From NCBI GenBank assembly GCA_937927945.1, contig CALEYW010000016.1, positions 1 through 64,000 on the forward strand: a stretch of DNA of 64,000 nt, given 5' to 3'. The translations under genes were made by a program, and so were the position numbers. This DNA is from an uncultured candidate division WPS-2 bacterium (GTDB lineage Bacteria > Vulcanimicrobiota > Vulcanimicrobiia > Vulcanimicrobiales > Vulcanimicrobiaceae). This document shows positions 37,076 through 47,718 of this stretch, one piece after another. Positions within the stretch are counted from its first letter, which is position 1. Every line of letters starts with the position of its first letter. Under the pieces are notes generated by a model. The model made no database searches and was not told the origin of the DNA. It saw only the letters and a program-made list of their open reading frames with translations.

Positions 37076-37579
37076 GTGGACGGAACCGGGGATAGCGTGG
37101 AGAGGTTCCGAGCCGACCATCACGCCCAAGCCCTGACCGAGGTCTCGCTCGATCATCTCGTGGAGCTGGGCATCCGCGGCATCGTGGTCGACCTCGACAA
37201 CACCGTGTGCGCGTACCATCAGCCGGAGCTCGCTCCGGGCGTCGCCGAGTGGGTCGCCGCGGCGCGCGATCGCGGTTTCGCCATGGTCCTCGTGTCCAAC
37301 AACTTCACCGAACGCGTCGCGCTGGTCGGCGCGAAGCTCGGTATACCCGTCGTGCCGAACGCGCTCAAACCGCTGCCCTTCGCGTTCTTGCGTGCGCTGC
37401 GTTTGCTCGGCACGCCGCGCAGCGCGACCATCGTCATCGGCGATCAGCTCTTCACCGACGTGCTCGGCGCGAAGTTCGTCGGGCTGCGCGCAATTCTGAC
37501 GACGCCGCTGGTCGAGCGGGATTTTCCGCTGACCCGCGTACTGCGTTTCCTCGAACGTACCATCGCCGGAAGGACCTGA
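37076..37579 (+). CDS. YqeG-family HAD phosphatase
   Basis: 167 residues from a GTG; a second GTG at 37097 (VERFRADHH) fits the family start about as well. The HAD motif 1 VDLDNTVCAY, motif 2 VSNNFTERV, the Lys in NALKPLPF and motif 4 VIGDQLFTDVLGAK are all intact. YqeG proteins are IIIA-type HAD phosphatases, related to phosphatidylglycerophosphate phosphatases, usually near ribosome-assembly or shikimate genes. The next HAD gene begins immediately after its stop. Confidence 0.85.
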   Translation: MDGTGDSVERFRADHHAQALTEVSLDHLVELGIRGIVVDLDNTVCAYHQPELAPGVAEWVAAARDRGFAMVLVSNNFTERVALVGAKLGIPVVPNALKPLPFAFLRALRLLGTPRSATIVIGDQLFTDVLGAKFVGLRAILTTPLVERDFPLTRVLRFLERTIAGRT

Positions 37580-38257
37580 GTGCCGATCACCGCCGTCGTC
37601 TTCGATCTGTACGGGACATTGCTCGATCTGCAAACGATGGAAGGTCCGGTCGCAGAAGCGGGCGTCGACGACCCGTCCGGATTCGTGCGCGATTGGCGCC
37701 GTAAGCAGCTCGAATATGCAACCCTGACCTCGCTCGCGCAGGCGTATCAACCGTTCGACGAGCTCACGGTGCTCGCACTGGAGCAGACCTGCGTACAGCG
37801 CGGCATCAGCCTCGACTCATCGCAACGCCGGCGCTTCATCGACGTCTTTCGCGAGATGCCGGCGCACCCGGACACGGCCGCTGCGTTGCGGGCCCTGGCC
37901 GCACGCGGAATTCCGCGCGCCGTCCTCACGAACGGAACGCCCGCGTCGGCGGACGCGGCGCTGACGAACGCCGGCGTTCGCGACTTGCTCGACGACGTGC
38001 TCTCCGTCGACGCCGTCCGCGTGTTCAAACCCGATCCGCGTGTGTACGCGCTCGCGACGCAGCGGTTCGACTGCGCGCCGGGCGACATCGTGTTCGTCTC
38101 GGCGAACGCCTGGGATGCGTGGGGCGCAGCGTACTTCGGGTTTCGCGCCGCGTGGTGCAATCGCGCGCGCGGTCCCGCCGAGTCGCTGCTGCCGGCGCCC
38201 GAGGTGACGCTCGGCGGCTTGCACGAGCTGGAGGCATTTCTCGCGCGTTCGAACTGA
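37580..38257 (+). CDS. HAD hydrolase, (S)-2-haloacid dehalogenase type
   Basis: 225 residues from a GTG directly following the YqeG stop. Motif 1 is FDLYGTLLD with the nucleophile Asp, motif 2 LTNGTPASAD, the Lys in VFKPDPRVYAL, and the dehalogenase-type motif FVSANAWDAWGAAYFGF. These fit type II L-2-haloacid dehalogenases, which hydrolyse 2-halo acids, although many such proteins are general phosphatases. Physiological substrate unknown. Confidence 0.85.
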   Translation: MPITAVVFDLYGTLLDLQTMEGPVAEAGVDDPSGFVRDWRRKQLEYATLTSLAQAYQPFDELTVLALEQTCVQRGISLDSSQRRRFIDVFREMPAHPDTAAALRALAARGIPRAVLTNGTPASADAALTNAGVRDLLDDVLSVDAVRVFKPDPRVYALATQRFDCAPGDIVFVSANAWDAWGAAYFGFRAAWCNRARGPAESLLPAPEVTLGGLHELEAFLARSN

Positions 38258-38283
38258 GCCGCCGATGTGGGTACGGTCGATCC

Positions 38284-38481
38284 ATGAACGACGATCGCAC
38301 GACCAACGGCGACGTGGACGCCAACAACGAGCCTGGGCTGACGGAGAAGAACTCCGGCACGATTCTCGGCGAGGAGCAACTCGCCGAAGACACGAGCTTC
38401 GAGGACTCCAACATCGAGCAGCTCGACGACGAATCAGGGACCCGCTCGGCGAGGCAAGCGGCAGGTCTTTCGTCCGTGTAA
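38284..38481 (+). CDS. Small acidic hypothetical protein
   Basis: 65 residues, strongly acidic (MNDDRTTNGDVDANNEP, LGEEQLAEDTSFEDSNIEQL), with no hydrophobic segment and probably disordered. It lies between the HAD gene and valS, ending 38 bases before the valS GTG. No clear ribosome site. The compositional contrast with the other frames supports a real gene, but there is no family match I recognise. Confidence 0.45.
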   Translation: MNDDRTTNGDVDANNEPGLTEKNSGTILGEEQLAEDTSFEDSNIEQLDDESGTRSARQAAGLSSV

Positions 38482-38519
38482 CGGGACTCGCGCCGGGCGA
38501 AGCCGTAGACGGGGCGGTT

Positions 38520-41186
38520 GTGAACCACGGCCGCCCCGAGATCCCCAAGACCTACGATCCCGATGAAGTCGAGCCGCGGCTGTACGCGCGCTCGCTGGCG
38601 GCCGGCGTTTTCCACGAAGAGCCCGATCCGGCCCGGCCGCCGTTCGTCATCTCGATGCCGCCGCCGAACATCACCGGCCGCGCGCACCTCGGCCACGGCT
38701 CGACCTACACCCCGATGGACGTGCTGACCCGCTACCATCGCATGCTCGGCGAAAACGCCGACTGGATTCCGGGTCAGGATCATGCCGCGATCGCGACCGA
38801 GGCCGTGCTCGTGCGCGAGCTCGCCAAGGAAGGCCTCACTCGCGACGGTCTGGGGCGCGAAGCGTTCCTCGCACACGCCTGGGCGTGGCGCGAGCAGTAC
38901 GGCGGCGCAATCAACGAATCGTTCCAGCGCCTCGGCTTTGGGCCCGACTGGCAGCGCGAGCGGTTCACGATGGACCCGGGCCTCTCGGCCGCGGTCGTCA
39001 AAGTCTTCGTCGACCTCTACAACGACGGCTTGATTTACCGCGGAACGCGGCTGGTGAACTGGGATCCGACGGCGCAGTCGACGCTCTCCGATGCCGAAGT
39101 CGAGAACGAAGAGGTCGACACGTTCCTGTGGCATCTGCGCTATCGCGCCGAAGACGGCGGCGACGGCGTGGTGATTGCGACGACGCGACCGGAGACGTAT
39201 CTCGGCGACGTCGCCGTCGCCGTGCACCCCGACGACGAGCGGTACCGCGATCTGATCGGCAAGAACGTCGTCCTGCCGCTGATCGAGCGCGCGATTCCGG
39301 TCATCGCCGATACCTCGGTCGAATCCGGGTTCGGAACGGGCGCCGTGAAAGTGACGCCGGCGCACGATCAGACCGACTACGAGATCGGTCAGCGTCATGC
39401 GCTGCCGATGCCGACCGTCATCGACTATGACGGCCGCGTGAGCGTGCCGATCTGGCGGTACGATGAAGCGGCCGCGAAGCGGTCTCCGATCGACGCGCAG
39501 GCGGAGCGCATGACCGCGTACGCCGGACTCGATCGTTTCGACGCACGCAAAAAGATCGTCGCCGATCTGCGCTCCGCCGGTGCCCTGGAGAAGGAAGAGC
39601 CCTACCACACGAACGTGCCGGTCAGCTCGCGCTCGCACGCGGTCATCGAACCGTTGCTCTCGCTGCAGTGGTTCGTCAAGATGGAATCGCTCGCGAAGCC
39701 GGCGATCGAGGCGTACCGCAGCGGCGAATTGCGTTTCGTCCCCGAACGCTTCGGCCGCACCTACGAAGCGGGACTCGAAGGCCTGCGCGACTGGAACATC
39801 TCGCGTCAGATCTGGTGGGGACACCAGCTGCCGGTCTGGTACACGCCGGCCGACGACGTGATCGTCGCGCATGATGAAACAGAAGCGCTGCGCATCGCCC
39901 GCGAGAAATACGGCACCGGCGACCTGCGCCGCGATCCCGATACGCTTGACACCTGGTTCTCATCGGGGCTGTGGCCGTTCTCGATCCTCGGCTGGCCGGA
40001 GCGCACGCCCGAACTCGAGCACTGGTATCCGAACCAAGTGATGATCACGAGCCGCGACATCATCTTCTTGTGGGTCTCGCGAATGGTGATGCTCGGGCTA
40101 CGGTTCGCCGGCGGGCTGCCGTTCGAGACGGTATTCGTGACGCCGCTGGTGTTCGACTTGCACGGCCGCAAGATGTCGAAGTCGCTCGGCAACGCGATCG
40201 ATCCGATGGACGATCTCGTGCCGAAATACGGCGCCGACGGCACGCGCTTCGGCATCCTGCGCCAGATGCGTCTCGAGTCGCAGGAGCTGCGCTTCGACGA
40301 GCGCTATTGCGACGAGGCGAAGCGATTCGCCACCAAACTCTGGAACGCGCTGCGCTATACGGTCTCGCTCGAGGAGGGGCTGCCGGGCGCCGGCGTGCTG
40401 CCGCCGCGCGAACAGCTCACGCTGGCCGACAAGTGGGTCCTCACCGAATTGCGGCGCACCGTCGAGGCGGTCACGGCCGCGTACGACGGCTTTGCGTTCG
40501 GCGTCGCGGCCGACGCGCTCTTGCAGTTCGGTTGGTACACGTTCTGCGATTGGTATCTCGAGGCGACCAAAGCGCCCGGCCAGCGGGAAACGCGCGCGGC
40601 GGTGCTGTCGTTCGTGCTCAACACGTTCGTGCGCGCGATGCATCCGATCGCGCCGTTCGTCACCGAGGAGATCTGGCTCACGCTGCCTCATGACGGCGCG
40701 ACGATCGTGACGGCGTCATGGCCGGACATCGCCGAGATCCCGTCGTTCCCGGACGACGCGACGACCTTCGGCACGGTCATCGAGAAGGTCGAGCAGTTGC
40801 GCAACGCGCGCTCCGAGTGGGCGATCGCTCCCAAGGACTGGATGCGGGTCGAGATCCCGGCGTCGCTGGCGAGTGAATCCGGCGTCGTCGAAGCGATCGC
40901 GACGCTGGCCCGCGCTGAGATCACGACGTACGACGGCGGCGACGGCGACGTGCGCCAGCGCATCCTCTCGGTGCGCGGCGTGGCCGACACGGCGAAGCTG
41001 CGCGAACGCTATACGCGCGAGATCGCGCGACTCACCTCAGAGGTCGCGCGCTCGGAGAAGAAGCTCACCAACGAAAGCTTCGTCGCCAGAGCCTCGGCCG
41101 ACGTCGTCGCCGCCGAACGTGCGAAGCTCGAAGACTACCGCCGCGAACTGCAGCGTGCTCGCGAAGGCATCGCAGAGCTCGTCTAG
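38520..41186 (+). CDS. valS: Valine-tRNA ligase
   Basis: 888 residues from a GTG, the expected length. It attaches valine to tRNA-Val. The N-terminal IPKTYDPDEVEPRLY is characteristic of ValS, the HIGH signature is HLGHG (56-60) after PPPNITGRA, and KMSKS is at 551-555 (GRKMSKSLGN). The editing domain carries TTRPETYLGDVAVAVHP. The C-terminal arm (SEVARSEKKLTNESFVARA) is the coiled coil that contacts tRNA. No T-box or other leader is visible upstream. Confidence 0.96.
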   Translation: MNHGRPEIPKTYDPDEVEPRLYARSLAAGVFHEEPDPARPPFVISMPPPNITGRAHLGHGSTYTPMDVLTRYHRMLGENADWIPGQDHAAIATEAVLVRELAKEGLTRDGLGREAFLAHAWAWREQYGGAINESFQRLGFGPDWQRERFTMDPGLSAAVVKVFVDLYNDGLIYRGTRLVNWDPTAQSTLSDAEVENEEVDTFLWHLRYRAEDGGDGVVIATTRPETYLGDVAVAVHPDDERYRDLIGKNVVLPLIERAIPVIADTSVESGFGTGAVKVTPAHDQTDYEIGQRHALPMPTVIDYDGRVSVPIWRYDEAAAKRSPIDAQAERMTAYAGLDRFDARKKIVADLRSAGALEKEEPYHTNVPVSSRSHAVIEPLLSLQWFVKMESLAKPAIEAYRSGELRFVPERFGRTYEAGLEGLRDWNISRQIWWGHQLPVWYTPADDVIVAHDETEALRIAREKYGTGDLRRDPDTLDTWFSSGLWPFSILGWPERTPELEHWYPNQVMITSRDIIFLWVSRMVMLGLRFAGGLPFETVFVTPLVFDLHGRKMSKSLGNAIDPMDDLVPKYGADGTRFGILRQMRLESQELRFDERYCDEAKRFATKLWNALRYTVSLEEGLPGAGVLPPREQLTLADKWVLTELRRTVEAVTAAYDGFAFGVAADALLQFGWYTFCDWYLEATKAPGQRETRAAVLSFVLNTFVRAMHPIAPFVTEEIWLTLPHDGATIVTASWPDIAEIPSFPDDATTFGTVIEKVEQLRNARSEWAIAPKDWMRVEIPASLASESGVVEAIATLARAEITTYDGGDGDVRQRILSVRGVADTAKLRERYTREIARLTSEVARSEKKLTNESFVARASADVVAAERAKLEDYRRELQRAREGIAELV

Positions 41187-41217
41187 GGCTAGGTGCCGGT
41201 CAGGGTAGGAGAACAGT

Positions 41218-41688
41218 ATGTCGACCACCCGTCCTCCACTCCCGCCCTTCACGCTCGAAACGGCAATCCAGAAAGCTCGGATGGCAGAAGACGCCTGGAA
41301 CACGCTTGATCCGGAGCGCGTGGCCCAGGCCTATACGGAGGACAGCCGCTGGCGGAACCGCGCCGAATTCTTCCAAGGGCGAGGTGCCATCGTCGAGTTC
41401 CTCAAGCGCAAATGGGCCAAAGAGCTTGACTACCGGCTCATCAAAGAATTGTGGGCCTTCCATGGCGACCGCATCTCCGTGCGGTTCCAGTACGAGTCGC
41501 ATGACGATTCAGGGAACTGGTACCGCTCCCACGGCAACGAGCAGTGGGAATTCGACGAGAGCGGGCTGATGCGCCGCAGGGAGGCAAGCATCAACGACGT
41601 GCCGATCACTGCCGCAGACCGGAAGTTCGTGTGGCCTGCCGGGCCTCGGCCGGCCGATCACCCCGGCCTCACCGACCTCGGCCTCTAA
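41218..41688 (+). CDS. NTF2-like protein, DUF1348 family
   Basis: 156 residues with AGGAGA upstream of the ATG. The SnoaL/NTF2-like fold is indicated by [60 protein letters not shown] split over residues 88-120, and INDVPI near the end. DUF1348 proteins are small, often induced alone, and of unknown function. Its stop overlaps the convergent aldehyde oxidase gene by four bases. Confidence 0.9.
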   Translation: MSTTRPPLPPFTLETAIQKARMAEDAWNTLDPERVAQAYTEDSRWRNRAEFFQGRGAIVEFLKRKWAKELDYRLIKELWAFHGDRISVRFQYESHDDSGNWYRSHGNEQWEFDESGLMRRREASINDVPITAADRKFVWPAGPRPADHPGLTDLGL

Positions 41689-43775
41689 CGCTCCAGCAGC
41701 TTGTCGAGCGTGATCGGCAGGTCGCGAATGCGAATTCCGGTTGCGTGGTGGACCGCGTTCGCGATCGCCGCGGCGGTGCCGGTCATCCCGATCTCGCCGA
41801 TTCCCTTCGCGCCCATCGGGTTGATGTGCGGATCGTCCTCGTCGATCCAAGCGACCTCGATGCTGCCGACGTCGGCGTTCACCGCGACGTGGTACTCGGC
41901 CAAGTCGTGGGTGGCGAAGTACCCGAAGTGCGGGTCGAGGACCGTCTCCTCGTGCAGCGCCATCGAGAGCCCCATCGTCATCCCGCCGAGCAGCTGCGAG
42001 CGGCCGGTCTTGGCGTTGACGACGCGTCCGACGGCGAAGATGCCGAGCAGCCGCGGCACGCGCACCTCGCCGGTGTCGGCATCGACGTGGACTTCGGCGA
42101 ACTGCGCGCCGTACGCGTGCATCGAGAAGCGCTTCGCCTCCGGGTTGTCGCCCGCTTCACCGTGCGCTTCGAGGCCGTCCGCAGGGATCGCACCACCGTG
42201 CTCGTCGCGCAAGCGTGTCCGCAGCTTCTCTGCCGCGTCGCAGACTGCGGTGCCCCATGAGGCGATGCCCATCGAGCCGCCGGCGATGGGCGCGCGCGGC
42301 AGCGCGGAATCACCGATCTCGATCCGTACGCGCTCGAGCGGAACGTCGAGCGCGTCGGCAGCGATCTGGGTGAGCGCGGTCCACGTCCCGGTTCCGATAT
42401 CCGACGCGTCGATCAGCACCGTGTAGTTTCCGTCGTGGTCGACGCGCGCGAGCGCTTGCGAGGCACGCCGGCGCGTCGGATACGTCGATGCCGCGACGCC
42501 GGTCCCGACGTACCAGCGGCCATGGCGGCGCTCGACGCGCTGATACGGATCGCGCTCTTCCCAGCCGAAGCGCCGCGCACCCTCGCGCAGGCACGCGACC
42601 AATCCGCGGCTGCTGAACGGCAGGCCCGTGTCGGGATCGGTCTGCGGCTCGTTGCGAATGCGGAACTCGACCGGGTCGAGGTTGCACTTGAGCGCCATCT
42701 CGTCCATCGCCGACTCGAGCGCGTACATGCCCGGCGTCTCTCCGGGCGCGCGCATGATCGTCGGCGTCGGGAGGTCGAGCCGCGCGAGACGGTGCGACGT
42801 GCGCCGGTTCGGCGCCGCGTACATCATCCGAGTCGGCACGGCGGTCTGCTCCGCGAACTCCTCGATCGTCGAGGTCTGCTCGACCACCTCGTGCACGATC
42901 GCGGTCAGCATCCCGTCGCGGCGCGCGGCGAGCCGCAGCCGCTGAATCGTGGGCGTGCGGTAGCCGACCAGCGCGAACATCTGCTGGCGCGTCAGCGCGA
43001 GCTTCGCCGGCCGCCCCGCGACCTTTGCGGCCATGACGGCGAGGATGACGTGCGGATGGGTGAACGCCTTGGAACCGAACCCGCCGCCGACGTACGGCGA
43101 GATGACGCGCACGCGCTCCGGTTCCAGGCCGAACGCCTTCGCGACGTCATCGCGGATTCCGTGCGGGCCTTGGTTCGCGTCGTGCAGCGTGACGCCATCG
43201 TCGCTCCAGGCCGCGATCGTCGCGTGCGGCTCGAGCGGGTTGTTGTGGTAGTGCGGCGTCGTATAGGTCGTATCGTGCGTGATCTCTGCCGCGGCGAGCG
43301 CCGCATCGGGATCGCCCGTCAGCGTGTCGGTGGCAAAACCCGCGTTGACCTTCTCCGGCTTGTAGAGGCCCGGATCGTCGACGCGCAGCTCGACATGGTG
43401 TGGCTGCTCCTCGTACGTCACGGCGACCAAGCCGGCAGCCTGGAGCGCGACCTCCGGGGTTTCGGCAACGACCGCCGCGACGATCTGGCCGTGATACGCG
43501 ACCGCGTCGGACTGCAACACGCGCAGCGCCGCGTCGTCGCAGTCCTCGATGCGCGGCGCGGTCTCGTGCGTAAGGACGGCGACGACGCCGGCGAGCGCGC
43601 GTGCCTGCGCCGCATCGATCGCCGCGACGCGGCCCTTGGCGATCGTGCTCTGGACCACGAAGACGTGCGCGAGGTTCTCGACCGGGTACTCGGCGGCGTA
43701 CTTCGCCGCGCCGGTCACTTTGAGCGGCCCATCGATGCGGTCGAGCGGCGAGCAGATCGAGTGCGCGGCGATCAT
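41685..43775 (-). CDS. Xanthine dehydrogenase family molybdopterin-binding subunit (PaoC-like)
   Basis: 696 residues from [20 protein letters not shown]. This subunit binds the molybdenum-pyranopterin cofactor and oxidises aldehydes or N-heterocycles. [11 protein letters not shown] is the conserved molybdopterin contact, [17 protein letters not shown] the substrate loop with Arg-less APGET, and the C-terminal [12 protein letters not shown] carries the catalytic Glu. APGET and GAKGIGE agree with periplasmic-type PaoC proteins. It overlaps the FAD subunit gene by four bases (ATGA). Molybdenum-cofactor type (cytosine dinucleotide) is inferred from family. Confidence 0.9.
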   Translation of the reverse strand: MIAAHSICSPLDRIDGPLKVTGAAKYAAEYPVENLAHVFVVQSTIAKGRVAAIDAAQARALAGVVAVLTHETAPRIEDCDDAALRVLQSDAVAYHGQIVAAVVAETPEVALQAAGLVAVTYEEQPHHVELRVDDPGLYKPEKVNAGFATDTLTGDPDAALAAAEITHDTTYTTPHYHNNPLEPHATIAAWSDDGVTLHDANQGPHGIRDDVAKAFGLEPERVRVISPYVGGGFGSKAFTHPHVILAVMAAKVAGRPAKLALTRQQMFALVGYRTPTIQRLRLAARRDGMLTAIVHEVVEQTSTIEEFAEQTAVPTRMMYAAPNRRTSHRLARLDLPTPTIMRAPGETPGMYALESAMDEMALKCNLDPVEFRIRNEPQTDPDTGLPFSSRGLVACLREGARRFGWEERDPYQRVERRHGRWYVGTGVAASTYPTRRRASQALARVDHDGNYTVLIDASDIGTGTWTALTQIAADALDVPLERVRIEIGDSALPRAPIAGGSMGIASWGTAVCDAAEKLRTRLRDEHGGAIPADGLEAHGEAGDNPEAKRFSMHAYGAQFAEVHVDADTGEVRVPRLLGIFAVGRVVNAKTGRSQLLGGMTMGLSMALHEETVLDPHFGYFATHDLAEYHVAVNADVGSIEVAWIDEDDPHINPMGAKGIGEIGMTGTAAAIANAVHHATGIRIRDLPITLDKLLER

Positions 43776-44761
43776 CGCGCGCGCTCCGCGAGATCGAGCA
43801 GGGTGCGCACGATCGTGTTGCGCGCGAGCGGGACCTTGAACGCGTTCTGCGCGAGCGGCTTCGCCTGGGCGAGCTCCGCCTCGGCGGCGCGGCGGAACGA
43901 CTCCTCGGTCGCCGGCGCGCCGCGCAGCACCTCCTCTGCGCGCAGCGCGCGCCAAGGCTTGTGCGCAACGCCGCCGAGCGCGAGCCGCACGTCGCGCACG
44001 ACGTCGTCGGCAAGGTCGAGCGCCGCTGCGACGGAGACCAGCGCAAACGCGTACGACGCGCGGTCGCGCACCTTGCGGTATGCGGAGCGCGCGCCGAACG
44101 CGAGCGGCGGCAGGTCGACCGCCGTGATCAGCTCGCCGTGCGCGAGGACGGTGTCGCGCTGCGGCTCTGTGCCCGGAAGCCGGTGGAAATCGGTGAGCGC
44201 GATCGCGCGTTCCCCCTGCGGTCCTTGCACCCGCACGACTGCATCGAGCGCCGCCAGCGCGACAGCCATGTCCGAAGGGTGTGTTGCGATGCACGCGTCG
44301 GAAGCGCCGAGGATCGCAAGGCTGCGGTGATATCCCTCCCGCGCAGGGCAGCCGCTCCCCGGCATGCGCTTGTTGCACGGCTTCGAGGTGTCCTGGAAGT
44401 ACACGCAGCGCGTGCGCTGCAGCAGGTTGCCGCCGGTCGTCGCGAGGTTGCGCAGCTGCCCCGACGCGCCGGAGAGCAGCGCTTGCGCGAGCACGGGATA
44501 GCGTGTGCGGATCGTGCGGTCGGCGGCGAGCTCGCTGTTGCGCACCGCCGCGCCGATCCGCACGCCGCCGTCCGCGAGCACTTCTATGCGGTCGTACGGC
44601 AGCCGCGCGACGTCGACCAACAGATCCGGCGTCGCGACGCCCAGCTTCATGAGGTCGACCAGGTTCGTCCCACCGCCGAGGAACGCGCCGGACGGAGCGC
44701 CGGCGAGTGTGGCGACCGCGGAACCCGCGTCCTGTGCGCGTTCGTAGCGAAACGGGGTCAT
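43772..44761 (-). CDS. Xanthine dehydrogenase family FAD-binding subunit (PaoB-like)
   Basis: 329 residues. [16 protein letters not shown] and [13 protein letters not shown] are the two FAD-pyrophosphate loops. The insertion [20 protein letters not shown] holds the Cys residues that bind an extra [4Fe-4S] cluster in PaoB/4-hydroxybenzoyl-CoA reductase-type subunits. It passes electrons from the iron-sulfur clusters to the acceptor. Four-base overlaps link it to genes on both sides, confirming a single operon in the order 2Fe-2S, FAD, Mo. Confidence 0.9.
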   Translation of the reverse strand: MTPFRYERAQDAGSAVATLAGAPSGAFLGGGTNLVDLMKLGVATPDLLVDVARLPYDRIEVLADGGVRIGAAVRNSELAADRTIRTRYPVLAQALLSGASGQLRNLATTGGNLLQRTRCVYFQDTSKPCNKRMPGSGCPAREGYHRSLAILGASDACIATHPSDMAVALAALDAVVRVQGPQGERAIALTDFHRLPGTEPQRDTVLAHGELITAVDLPPLAFGARSAYRKVRDRASYAFALVSVAAALDLADDVVRDVRLALGGVAHKPWRALRAEEVLRGAPATEESFRRAAEAELAQAKPLAQNAFKVPLARNTIVRTLLDLAERAR

Positions 44762-45267
44762 CGGCGCGCCACCTCCGCGATCGCCGGGACGATGTTCGCG
44801 TACGCGGCGCAGCGGCAGATGTTCCCGCTCATCCGCTCCCGGATCTCGTCGTCGTCGAGCGCGACGCGCTCCGCGGCGAGATCGGCGGTCACCACGCTCG
44901 GCCAGCCCCGTTCGGCTTCATCGAGCATCCCGACCGCCGAGCAGATTTGACCGGGCGTACAGTAGCCGCACTGGAACCCGTCGTGCGCGACGAAGGCCGC
45001 CTGCAGGGGGTGCAGCGTCCCGTTGTTCGCCAGGCCCTCGATCGTGGTGATCTGCTCGTCCTGGTGCGCGATCGCGAGCGCCAAGCAGCTGTTCGCGCGC
45101 CGACCGTCGATGAGGACCGTGCAGGCGCCGCACTGGCCGTGATCGCAGCCTTTCTTCGCACCCGTCATCCCGAGCCGCTCACGCAGCGCGTCGAGCAGCG
45201 TCGTACGGGTGTCGATCGAAAGCCGACGCGCCGTCCCGTTCACCTGAAGCGTGATCTCGACGTCCAT
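44758..45267 (-). CDS. Xanthine dehydrogenase family 2Fe-2S subunit (PaoA-like)
   Basis: 169 residues, first gene of the oxidase operon. The plant-type cluster ligands are C41, C46, C49 and C61 ([11 protein letters not shown]...SC), and the second cluster uses CGYCTPGQ and the ICRCAAY pair. E. coli PaoA has a Tat signal; none is present here (the protein begins directly with [11 protein letters not shown]), so this enzyme is probably cytoplasmic. Divergent from the mmsA-like gene 158 bases away; that gap could hold both promoters. Confidence 0.9.
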   Translation of the reverse strand: MDVEITLQVNGTARRLSIDTRTTLLDALRERLGMTGAKKGCDHGQCGACTVLIDGRRANSCLALAIAHQDEQITTIEGLANNGTLHPLQAAFVAHDGFQCGYCTPGQICSAVGMLDEAERGWPSVVTADLAAERVALDDDEIRERMSGNICRCAAYANIVPAIAEVARR

Positions 45268-45424
45268 TGGTCTGCTTCGTGTACCCGCCGCTGGGCCGGT
45301 ACGCCGGGGCGAGCGGCAACCTGCAAAAGATCGGCCATGGCGCTCGAAACAATCGCGACTCGGCGATCAGGCGGCCGATCGGTTCGGAGCGAGGAAGTTG
45401 CGCGCCGCGGTCGGATAGTCTCTC

Positions 45425-46930
<1,506 letters not shown>

Positions 46931-46931
46931 G

Positions 46932-47266
46932 CGTGTTGGATCTCGAGCATTCAATCGCGTTCTACCATGCGGTTCTCGTGCCGCTGGGCTACGTTCGCAT
47001 TTGGAGCGACAGCGATGCCGCCGGATACGGCTGCCGCGGCCAATCCGATGAACCTTTTGCCATCAAGCGGAAATCATCCAACATCTTCGCGTCAGGTCAA
47101 CGCTTCCACGTTGCTTTCGCGTCGCCAAGCCCAGAGGCGGTTCTGGAATTTTATGCTACCGCACTCGCTAACGGCGCAGTCGATGATGGAGCCCAGGGCT
47201 GCATCGCGAGTATGGCGAGAACTACTGCGCGGCGTTCGTCTTCGATCCGATGGCTTGAACCTGACC
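46932..47266 (+). pseudogene. VOC-family (glyoxalase-like) protein remnant
   Basis: VLDLEHSIAFYHAVLVPLGY, EPFAIKRKSSNIF and FHVAFASPSPEAVLEFYATA are the VOC fold. About ten N-terminal residues including the first metal ligand are missing. After GAVDDGAQG the frame shifts and EYGENYCAAFVFDPMA follows in another frame to the TGA near 47266. It starts two bases after the mmsA stop. Non-functional as written. Confidence 0.8.
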
Positions 47267-47286
47267 CGGTTTGACGGACGAGTAGT

Positions 47287-47434
47287 TTAGGCTGCTTCTC
47301 GTACGTCGCGCTCTTCGAACTCAACGGAGCTCAGATAGCCCGGCGTCGAGTGAAGCCGCTTCGAATTGTACCAAGTCTCGATATAGTGCCTCATGGCCAC
47401 GGTCAGATTCGCCAGCGCCCTCTCGCACGCCGAG
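47287..47434 (-). mobile_element. IS3-family transposase C-terminal remnant
   Basis: On the minus strand MRHYIETWYNSKRLHSTPGY and LSSVEFEERD match the end of IS3-family OrfB (YIE-FYN-RRHS-LGYLSP-EFE). The catalytic DDE region is absent and a stop occurs about 17 codons upstream. No terminal inverted repeats could be identified. It lies directly downstream of the broken response-regulator gene, so an old insertion may have disrupted that gene. Confidence 0.82.
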
Positions 47435-47479
47435 GTAAATTCTTAGCCGCTTCCCCGGAGATATGGACTTACACATTCC

Positions 47480-47700
47480 CTATCGCCGTTCACCCGGGCC
47501 CTCGAGCGTTGCGCTCCTCGCTAATCTGACATCAAACACCATGCAGGTCGGGCCGTCGGATCGCCCGGCTTTCATGAACTCCGCCACGGAACCGTATAAA
47601 CTGGCTCCTATGCCACGGATCGCAGAAGCCTTCCCAAAGCCTCCCGTAACTTCGGGGTCCTCATCGATCACAATATAACGGTGCCAGGCGCTTCAGTCAT
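47480..47700 (-). pseudogene. FixJ-type response regulator, N-terminal remnant
   Basis: From ATG 47700, 18 bases after the kinase stop, the frame reads MTEAPGTVIL then TGA. One base shift restores IVIDEDPEVTGGFGKASA, YGSVAEFMKAGRSDGPTC and MVFDVRLA with the phospho-acceptor Asp. The receiver ends near 47480 without its last helices or a DNA-binding domain. This is the expected partner of the neighbouring FixL-like kinase, now broken. Confidence 0.8.
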
Positions 47701-47718
47701 GGCGCGCACCCGCGATGA

